DNA from: Xanthobacteraceae bacterium
Lineage (GTDB): Bacteria > Pseudomonadota > Alphaproteobacteria > Rhizobiales > Xanthobacteraceae
Length of the DNA stretch: 5,696 nt
Direction: 5' to 3'
Assembly: GCA_030039655.1 (NCBI GenBank)
Contig: JASHVC010000086.1
Location: forward strand, 1 to 5,696
A program made the position numbers and the translations under genes. Below the pieces are notes generated by a model. That model was not told the DNA's origin. It saw only the letters and a list, made by a program, of their open reading frames with translations, and searched no databases. Below are positions 1 through 5,696 of this stretch, piece after piece. Each line of letters opens with the position of its first letter. Position 1 is the stretch's first letter.

Positions 1-1071
<1,071 letters not shown>

Positions 1072-1282
1072 ATCATTCCCTAAGATCATCGCGTAGACGG
1101 CCTTAAGCTTGCGGCGTTGCCGTGAGCTCACGAATGCCACGGTTATGGGCGCATTCGCGGCGGTTTTTGCCCAGTTAACCCACTCGAAACGTTAATTTTA
1201 CAAAAAGGAATTCTGTCGTATTCGCGCCACAGCGAGTCCGCTTCCTTCACGGCGCGCGAGTAGCCTGAGCGTACTTTGGGGT

Positions 1283-1290
1283 AAGGGGGA
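1283..1290 (+). promoter_or_regulatory. Ribosome binding site deciding the GTG start at 1295
   Basis: AAGGGGGA is a strong purine-rich Shine-Dalgarno match ending 4 bases before GTG at 1295. No ATG occurs in frame near the N-terminus, and translation from this GTG places the hydrophobic segment at residues 16-32, as expected for a membrane anchor. The spacing is slightly short but workable. Confidence 0.7.
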
Positions 1291-1294
1291 TACG

Positions 1295-2608
1295 GTGGCG
1301 GCGCGTACGCGGGCATTGGGGGCCCGGCACTCCACACACTTTTGGCTTGGCGCATTCTGCGCCGCCTTGTTGCCGACCGCGATCGGCTATCAGGACATTG
1401 CGGCGCTGGTGACAAGGCAGCCGGCTGCGGCGCACCACACGCACTGGCATTTGATCGCGTCTCCGTTCGGCACCATCGAGCCTGCGACTTTCAGCTACGG
1501 CCACCGTCCGATCGGCACCGCCATGCCGCGGCCGCCGACTATTGTGACGGCCAATCTCGACCCGCGTTCGCTCGGCGACCAGCCGCCGGCGGCAGAGGCG
1601 ACGATGCAGGTTGCAGTCAATCGGGAGCTCAAGGGTGACCGGCTGGCGTCGCCTGACAGCGTCGCCGCCGCGGATGTGACGGCAAGCTTGCAGCAACTGG
1701 CCGATGCTGCGCCGGCGGCTCAGGTCGTGCAGCCCCTCGTGATTAAGCCTCCGCAATCTTCCGCCGCGGTGGCGCGGATCGACAGCGACCTGCCGCCCGA
1801 AATACCGCCATCAGGGCAGATCGAAACGGCTGACGCGCATCAATCGTTGCTGGCGCCGTTATTGTTCGCCGAGAGCGGCGCCGACGAACTTAACGCTCAC
1901 GCACGTTTCCGCTCGGGCGTGCCGGTGTTGTCCACGGCTTCTTTCGAGCAAGGCATCAAGCTCGCCGCGCTTGAAGAATCCGCCGAAGACGGCCTAGGCG
2001 GCCAAACCGTGGCCGGTAAAGACGATACCTCGCAGTTGCGCAGTCCTGCGCAACGCCTTGGCCTTGAGGGCAAGCAACGCGGGCGGGCGGAGAAGTGCCT
2101 TGCGGACGCGGTCTATTTCGAAGCGCGCGGCGAGCCGCTGCGCGGGCAGCAGGCCGTGGCGCAAGTGGTGATGAACCGGGTGTTCTCCGGTTATTACCCC
2201 AACAATGTCTGCGGCGTGGTTTATCAGAACGCCGGCCGCTATCTCGCCTGCCAATTCACCTTCGCTTGCGAGCACAAAAATCTCGATCGCATCGATGAGC
2301 CCGACATGTGGGTGCAGGCCAAGCAAATCGCCAAAGACGCGCTCGATGGCAAGATCTGGCTCTCCGATATCGGGCACGCGACACACTATCACGCCTATTG
2401 GGTGCGTCCGAGCTGGGTCCACGAAATGACCAAGCTCTATAGGCTCGGCGTGCACACTTTCTACCGTCCGCGCGCCTGGGGGAACGGCGACGACGAGCCG
2501 TCCTGGGTCGTGCCGTCGAACAAGCCCGAGGAAAGCGCCGCGAAGCCGGAAGCCGAGGCCGCTCCGGAGAAGCCTGCGACGAAGGAGGAAGCGACCGCGA
2601 GGTTGTAA
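1295..2608 (+). CDS. SleB-like cell wall hydrolase (Hydrolase_2 family), membrane-anchored
   Basis: This is a 437-residue putative peptidoglycan hydrolase. Residues about 16-32 are hydrophobic (FWLGAFCAALLPTAIGY), giving an N-terminal anchor or uncleaved signal that would place the rest in the periplasm. Residues about 40-260 form a long Ala/Pro/Gln-rich, probably disordered linker with no domain I recognise. Residues about 265-393 match the SleB/CwlJ catalytic domain: ADAVYFEARGEPLRGQQAVA (270-289), VMNRVFSG, then CQFTFAC (319-325), and a closing HATHYHAYWV and GVHTFYR. In the family the first Glu of EARGE (Glu276 here) is the presumed catalytic acid of a muramidase or lytic transglycosylase. 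Cys268, Cys306, Cys319 and Cys325 could form disulfides in the periplasm. The tail (about 397-437) is rich in Glu, Ala, Lys and Pro. SleB is named for spore germination, but this organism type does not sporulate, so growth or division wall remodelling is more likely (inference). The gene is monocistronic by context and converges with nadC. Confidence 0.9.
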   Translation: MAARTRALGARHSTHFWLGAFCAALLPTAIGYQDIAALVTRQPAAAHHTHWHLIASPFGTIEPATFSYGHRPIGTAMPRPPTIVTANLDPRSLGDQPPAAEATMQVAVNRELKGDRLASPDSVAAADVTASLQQLADAAPAAQVVQPLVIKPPQSSAAVARIDSDLPPEIPPSGQIETADAHQSLLAPLLFAESGADELNAHARFRSGVPVLSTASFEQGIKLAALEESAEDGLGGQTVAGKDDTSQLRSPAQRLGLEGKQRGRAEKCLADAVYFEARGEPLRGQQAVAQVVMNRVFSGYYPNNVCGVVYQNAGRYLACQFTFACEHKNLDRIDEPDMWVQAKQIAKDALDGKIWLSDIGHATHYHAYWVRPSWVHEMTKLYRLGVHTFYRPRAWGNGDDEPSWVVPSNKPEESAAKPEAEAAPEKPATKEEATARL

Positions 2609-2632
2609 GCTCCATTGTCGCCGTCAATTTTA

Positions 2633-2668
2633 TTGTCGCCATCCGCGAAGGCGGATGGCCCAGTAATC
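2633..2668 (-). repeat. REP-like hairpin element, copy 1 (inverted)
   Basis: Read on the minus strand this is GATTACTGG, a 9-base arm, a CTTC loop, the complementary 9-base arm, then GACAA. The stem arms are 2638-2646 (GCCATCCGC) and 2651-2659 (GCGGATGGC), perfectly complementary around the 4-base loop 2647-2650. The tail CCAGTAATC (2660-2668, + strand) and outer TTGTC (2633-2637) are identical to those of copy 2. The form resembles short palindromic intergenic repeats common in alphaproteobacterial genomes; this family assignment is from memory. Confidence 0.85.
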
Positions 2669-2709
2669 CATGAGTGCAGTTTTGTCCTCTCCCTCAACCC
2701 AGGTTCGGT

Positions 2710-2745
2710 GATTACTGGATGACCCGCCTTCGCGGGTCATGACAA
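2710..2745 (+). repeat. REP-like hairpin element, copy 2
   Basis: GATTACTGG (2710-2718) is followed by stem arms 2719-2727 (ATGACCCGC) and 2732-2740 (GCGGGTCAT), perfectly complementary around CTTC (2728-2731), then GACAA (2741-2745). It is an inverted partner of the copy at 2633-2668. The two are 28/36 identical without gaps, and all eight differences lie in the stem as four compensated base pairs. The pair lies tail-to-tail, 41 bases apart. Confidence 0.88.
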
Positions 2746-2770
2746 GCGGGGGATACGCGACGGCAGGCCA

Positions 2771-3637
2771 TCACATCTCGATGTCGAGTCCGATGTCGAG
2801 ATTCTGCACCGAGTGCGTGAGCGAGCCGGAGGAGAGATAGTCGACTCCGGTTTCAGCAATGGCCGCCGCGCTGCTGAGCGTAATGCCGCCCGACGCTTCG
2901 ATGACCAAGCGCCCCGCGACCATAGCGACGGCGCGGCGCATGGAGTCGAGATCGAAATTGTCGATCAGCACCACGTCGGCGAGGCCGACCTTGAGCACTT
3001 CCTCAAGCTGTTCGAGGGAGTCGACTTCGATCTCGATCTTCACCAAATGACCGGCCGCGTGTTTGGCGCGTTTGAGCACCGCGCTGATGCCGCCCGCGAC
3101 CGCAATGTGGTTGTCTTTGATCAGCATAGCGTCGTCGAGGCCGAAGCGGTGATTGTAACCGCCGCCGCAACGTATGGCGTATTTCTCCACCGCCCGCAGG
3201 CCCGGCGTGGTCTTGCGCGTGCAGATGATGCGCGCCTTGGTGTGGGCGATGCGCTTGACGAACTCCGCTGTTGCGGTCGCAATACCCGACATATGGCCGA
3301 TGAAATTGAGCGCGGTGCGCTCGGCGCCGAGAATCGCGCGTGCGTTGCCCTCGATGGTCATCAGTTTGGCGCCGGCCGCGATCGCTGCGCCGTCGCGCGT
3401 GGAAGCGGCTATGTGCATCTCCGGCGACAGGCGGCGGAATGAAGCCTCGACAAAGGGGAGGCCGGAAACCACCCCGGGCTTGCGAGCAACCACGATGGCG
3501 CGGCCGCGCGTCTCCTCTGGAACCGTTGCAATCGAGGTGACGTCGCCGGCGCGCCCGAGATCTTCCTCAAGGGCGCGCTCCACCGCCGCTTCGACCTCAA
3601 GCGGGGAAATAAAAGCATCGGCACAAAACAGCGACAT
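2771..3637 (-). CDS. nadC: Quinolinate phosphoribosyltransferase (decarboxylating)
   Basis: NadC (EC 2.4.2.19) converts quinolinate and PRPP to nicotinate mononucleotide, CO2 and diphosphate in de novo NAD synthesis. The 288-residue length is normal for the family. Visible signatures in order are [17 protein letters not shown] (105-121), RKTTPGLR (141-148), [14 protein letters not shown] (151-164), LIKDNH with Lys174 (172-177), EIEVDS with Glu204 (202-207), LIDN with Asp226 (224-227) and EASGGI (247-252). Arg141, Lys142, His163, Arg164, Lys174, Glu204 and Asp226 fit the substrate-binding set known for bacterial enzymes. I chose ATG at 3637 because AAGGG (3651-3647) lies 9 bases upstream of it. 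The in-frame TTG at 3646, which would add three residues, directly abuts that site and is unlikely. nadA and nadB are not in the window. The gene diverges from the MFS gene and converges with the hydrolase gene, so it is probably transcribed alone or at the end of its unit. Confidence 0.97.
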   Translation of the reverse strand: MSLFCADAFISPLEVEAAVERALEEDLGRAGDVTSIATVPEETRGRAIVVARKPGVVSGLPFVEASFRRLSPEMHIAASTRDGAAIAAGAKLMTIEGNARAILGAERTALNFIGHMSGIATATAEFVKRIAHTKARIICTRKTTPGLRAVEKYAIRCGGGYNHRFGLDDAMLIKDNHIAVAGGISAVLKRAKHAAGHLVKIEIEVDSLEQLEEVLKVGLADVVLIDNFDLDSMRRAVAMVAGRLVIEASGGITLSSAAAIAETGVDYLSSGSLTHSVQNLDIGLDIEM

Positions 3638-3646
3638 CGCCCTCAA

Positions 3647-3651
3647 CCCTT
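3647..3651 (-). promoter_or_regulatory. Ribosome binding site of nadC
   Basis: On the minus strand AAGGG (within TTAAGGG, 3653-3647) stands 9 bases before the ATG at 3637 and 0 bases before the alternative TTG at 3646, so it favours the ATG. A second purine run, GAGGG (3644-3640), is only 2 bases from the ATG, too close to be the main site. Confidence 0.6.
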
Positions 3652-3795
3652 AATTACTGGGGACCGGTATGGCAAACCCATGCGGACCCGGGCGGGCCAG
3701 CCATGCGTCGCTGTCCCGTCGACCAGTTTTCGTTAGGGCAATTCCGCCCTGCAAACTATGCTGCGCGGCTTTCGCAAAACCGTGGCCGGGCGACC

Positions 3796-5049
3796 ATGAC
3801 AAGCATCAACGATCGGGTGAGTTCTGTTCAATCCGGCTCAGCGGCCGGAACTTGGCGCACGCCAGCGCTCATCATCGGTTTCGGCTGCCTCATCTCGCTG
3901 ATGTCCTTTGGGCCGCGCTCTTCGCTCGGCTTTTTTCTCACGCCGGTGTCGAACGCCAATCATTGGGGCCGCGACGTATTTGCTTTCGCGCTGGCGCTGC
4001 AGAATTTGCTGTGGGGCATGGGCCAGCCCTTGGCAGGAATGATCGCCGACCGCTTCGGTACGGCACGGGTGATCTGCGCCGGCGGTCTCATGTATGGCTG
4101 CGGACTAGTGCTCATGGGGCACGCCAACAGCGCCCCGTTGCTCGACGTATCAGCCGGTGCGCTAATCGGCTTCGGACTTTCGGGGACCTCGTTCATGGTT
4201 CTGTTGGCTGCGTTCGGCAAGCTGCTGCCGCCGGGATGGCGTTCGCTCGCCTTCGGATTTGGCACCGCGGCCGGCTCGTTCGGGCAATTTCTCTACTCCC
4301 CGCTTGCCGTCGCGCTCATGGACCGGTTCGGCTGGCAGCAGACGCTGGCGATTTTCGGCGTCAGCATGCTGCTTGTGCTGCCACTGTCGTCGGCGCTGAT
4401 GACGCCGACTGCCGCGAGCAACAAGGAAGCCGCCCCGCAATCACTCTGGCAGGCGCTCGGTGAGGCCTTTGCGCATCGTTCCTACGTGCTACTGATGCTG
4501 GGATATTTCACGTGCGGTTTTCAGCTCGCGTTCATCACCGTGCACATGCCGGCTTATCTGGTCGACCGCGGCTTGTCGGCGCAAGTCGGCGGCTGGACGC
4601 TGGCGACTATTGGCCTTTTCAACATCATCGGATCGATCGCTTCCGGATGGCTCGGCGACCGCATGCCCAAGCGCTATCTCCTGTCGCTGATCTATTTCGG
4701 CCGCGCCGCCGCGATCTTCGGCTTCATCATGTTCCCGGTCACGTGGTTCTCCTGCATCGCTTTCGGCGCGTCCATGGGGCTGTTGTGGCTGTCGACGGTA
4801 CCGCCCACCAACGGCATCATCGCGCTGATGTTCGGCACGCGCTGGCTGGCGACGCTTGCGGGTTTTGCCTTCTTCAGTCACCAGGTTGGCGGTTTCCTCG
4901 GCGTGTGGCTTGGCGGTATCGTATTCGAGCGCATGGGCTCGTACGGCCCGGTGTGGTGGCTCGCGATCTTGTTTGGTTTGCTCTCAGCAGTCATCAACTT
5001 GCCGATCGTCGAGAAGCCGGTGCCGCGCACAGCCATCGTGCCGGCCTGA
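3796..5049 (+). CDS. Major facilitator superfamily transporter, substrate unknown
   Basis: This is a 417-residue inner-membrane carrier with about 12 hydrophobic segments in two halves separated by a polar loop near residues 203-225. MFS motif A appears in both halves: GMIADRFGTAR (81-91) and GWLGDRMPKR (284-293). Other visible marks are WGMGQPLAG (73-81), TVPPTNGIIALMFG (334-347) and SHQVGGFLGVWLGG (361-374), phrasing I associate with the prokaryotic MFS_1 group near oxalate/formate and monocarboxylate carriers. That resemblance does not fix the substrate. I chose the ATG at 3796 because it gives a short polar N-terminus before the first membrane segment (about 23-45). An in-frame ATG at 3703 would add 31 residues with no family character. 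Neither start has a convincing Shine-Dalgarno site, so the start is uncertain. The stop is 12 bases before the next gene, suggesting co-transcription and possibly a shared substrate pathway. Confidence 0.9.
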   Translation: MTSINDRVSSVQSGSAAGTWRTPALIIGFGCLISLMSFGPRSSLGFFLTPVSNANHWGRDVFAFALALQNLLWGMGQPLAGMIADRFGTARVICAGGLMYGCGLVLMGHANSAPLLDVSAGALIGFGLSGTSFMVLLAAFGKLLPPGWRSLAFGFGTAAGSFGQFLYSPLAVALMDRFGWQQTLAIFGVSMLLVLPLSSALMTPTAASNKEAAPQSLWQALGEAFAHRSYVLLMLGYFTCGFQLAFITVHMPAYLVDRGLSAQVGGWTLATIGLFNIIGSIASGWLGDRMPKRYLLSLIYFGRAAAIFGFIMFPVTWFSCIAFGASMGLLWLSTVPPTNGIIALMFGTRWLATLAGFAFFSHQVGGFLGVWLGGIVFERMGSYGPVWWLAILFGLLSAVINLPIVEKPVPRTAIVPA

Positions 5050-5051
5050 TC

Positions 5052-5055
5052 GGAG
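5052..5055 (+). promoter_or_regulatory. Ribosome binding site deciding the TTG start at 5062
   Basis: GGAG lies 6 bases before TTG at 5062, in the 12-base gap after the MFS stop. Translation from this TTG gives [11 protein letters not shown], the usual opening of the AcuI/YhdH family, so the rare start codon is well supported. Confidence 0.75.
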
Positions 5056-5061
5056 ATCGAT

Positions 5062-5696
5062 TTGGCAACCTTCAAGGCGATCGTCATCGACAAGGGTGAA
5101 GCCGGTCAGACCGTGCGGCTCACCGATTTCGATGAAAGGGACCTGATGGAAGGCGATGTCGCCGTCCGCGTGGAATGGTCGACGGTGAATTACAAGGACG
5201 GGCTTGCGATTACCGGCAAGGCGCCGGTGGTGCGCCGCTTCCCAATGATTGCCGGCGTCGATTTTGCCGGCACTGTTGAGTCGTCCTCGCATCCTGCGTG
5301 GAAGGCGGGCGACAAGGTCATTCTCAACGGCTGGGGCCTTGGCGAAACCCATCTCGGTGCTTACGCGCAGAAGGCGCGCGTCAAGGGCGATTGGTTGGTG
5401 CGGCTGCCTGCAAGCATGAGCACCCGAGACGCTATGGCGATCGGCACGGCTGGCTACACCGCCATGCTGGCGGTAATGGCGCTGGAACGTTCAGGGCTCA
5501 CGCCGTCGCGCGGTCCGATGGTTGTGACCGGCGCCGCCGGTGGAGTCGGTTCCGTTGCGGTCGCGCTTCTCGCCAAGCTTGGCTACGGGGTGACAGCGTC
5601 GACTGGCCGTCCGGAAGAAGCCGCGTATCTCAAAGGACTAGGCGCGACCGACGTAATCGAGCGCAAGGAACTCGCCGGACCGCCGCGGCCGCTCGC
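5062..5696 (+). CDS. acuI: AcuI/YhdH-type NADPH-dependent oxidoreductase (acryloyl-CoA reductase-like), 3' end outside window
   Basis: This is a zinc-independent member of the medium-chain dehydrogenase/reductase superfamily. The best-known members (AcuI, YhdH) reduce acryloyl-CoA to propionyl-CoA with NADPH, which detoxifies acrylate and serves 3-hydroxypropionate or DMSP breakdown. The first 211 residues of a usual 325-330 are present. The GroES-like N-domain shows [10 protein letters not shown] (40-49) and [14 protein letters not shown] (60-73), then WKAGDKVI (80-87) and [13 protein letters not shown] (91-103). The nucleotide-binding fold follows with [10 protein letters not shown] (128-137) and [20 protein letters not shown] (155-174). 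The turn [16 protein letters not shown] (180-195) has the Ser/Arg arrangement linked to NADPH preference in this family. No zinc-ligand pattern is seen. The TTG start follows GGAG, and the gene is probably in one operon with the MFS gene. The family is clear, but true acryloyl-CoA activity is not proven because close paralogues act on quinones or other enoyl compounds. Confidence 0.9.
   Translation, partial: MATFKAIVIDKGEAGQTVRLTDFDERDLMEGDVAVRVEWSTVNYKDGLAITGKAPVVRRFPMIAGVDFAGTVESSSHPAWKAGDKVILNGWGLGETHLGAYAQKARVKGDWLVRLPASMSTRDAMAIGTAGYTAMLAVMALERSGLTPSRGPMVVTGAAGGVGSVAVALLAKLGYGVTASTGRPEEAAYLKGLGATDVIERKELAGPPRPL

Larger units (their letters stand above)
2633..2745. terminator. Possible bidirectional transcript end between convergent genes
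   Basis: The two perfect 9-bp hairpins sit in the 162-base gap where the hydrolase gene (+) and nadC (-) converge, so both transcripts would run into them. Their inner tails (2660-2668 and 2710-2718) are also complementary and could close a larger loop. Neither hairpin is followed by a clear T-run on either strand, so a classical intrinsic terminator is not supported. Stabilisation of 3' ends or Rho-assisted ending is equally possible. The function is inferred from position only. Confidence 0.35.

Noticed and set aside
1121..1132. Perfect 12-base palindrome CGTGAGCTCACG downstream of ppdK, possible operator or terminator stem
   Set aside because: A palindrome of this length is expected about once by chance in a window of this size. 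It has no loop or following T-run, and no neighbouring copy is seen.
1146..1173. TGGGC...GCCCA with a T-run, considered as a ppdK terminator
   Set aside because: The T-run (1164-1168) lies inside the loop, upstream of the second arm, and the stem is only 5 bp around an 18-base loop. It does not fit an intrinsic terminator.
1175..1195. Two TTAA words before the hydrolase gene, suggesting a CtrA site
   Set aside because: The spacing between them is 13 bases, not the 7 of the CtrA consensus (TTAA-N7-TTAA), so only weak half-sites remain.
1247..1756. 169-codon minus-strand frame over the start of the hydrolase gene
   Set aside because: The product is Arg-rich and characteristic of antisense frames in GC-rich DNA. 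It conflicts with the hydrolase frame, which has a ribosome binding site and a membrane anchor.
2614..2640. Direct repeat ATTGTCGCC at 2614-2622 and 2632-2640, considered as a target-site duplication of the hairpin element
   Set aside because: Both copies are on the same side of the element (the second overlaps it), and no matching copy lies beyond 2745. It does not bracket an insertion.
2813..3442. 209-codon open frame on the plus strand opposite nadC
   Set aside because: It is a GC-rich shadow frame antisense to a well-supported nadC. Its product is low in hydrophobic order and rich in Arg, Asp and His, with no recognisable domain.
3735..3750. Small hairpin AGGGC-AATTCC-GCCCT before the MFS start
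   Set aside because: A 5-bp stem is common by chance in GC-rich sequence. It has no T-run or partner element, so no regulatory role can be supported.
3669..4463. 264-codon open frame overlapping the MFS gene in another plus frame
   Set aside because: The MFS frame has clear membrane segments and both motif A copies. This overlapping frame gives an Arg/Ala-rich product without family features.

Overview
The window is GC-rich DNA, and its coding regions favour G or C at third codon positions. Gene content and protein style suggest a non-sporulating alphaproteobacterium, most likely of the order Hyphomicrobiales (Bradyrhizobium, Rhodopseudomonas or Pseudolabrys-like). The support is a ppdK gene next to a SleB-type cell-wall hydrolase, the style of the MFS protein, GTG/TTG starts, and an intergenic palindromic repeat of a kind common in this class. 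This placement is inferred by eye, not by a search.

Layout. Positions 1-1071 (+) hold the C-terminal part of pyruvate phosphate dikinase, with every expected PEP/pyruvate-site residue present. After a 223-base gap with no clear terminator comes a membrane-anchored, presumably periplasmic SleB-like peptidoglycan hydrolase (1295-2608, +). It converges with nadC (2771-3637, -), quinolinate phosphoribosyltransferase of NAD synthesis. The 162-base convergent gap carries two inverted copies of a 36-base hairpin repeat. The copies differ only by four base-pair swaps that all preserve the stem. nadC diverges from an MFS transporter gene (3796-5049, +). Only 12 bases after the MFS stop, a TTG-started AcuI/YhdH-type NADPH-dependent oxidoreductase begins (5062 to the window end, +, truncated).

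How the genes fit together. ppdK, the hydrolase and nadC are separate housekeeping functions: PEP supply, wall remodelling and cofactor synthesis. The MFS gene and the acuI-like gene look like one transcription unit, so the transporter may bring in a small organic acid or related compound used by the reductase's pathway. This rests only on position.

No CRISPR array, tRNA, rRNA, insertion sequence, phage gene or obvious defence system is visible. No previously undescribed multi-gene system is evident. The most interesting non-coding signal is the covarying repeat pair at 2633-2745, together with a possible decayed relative in the nadC leader.
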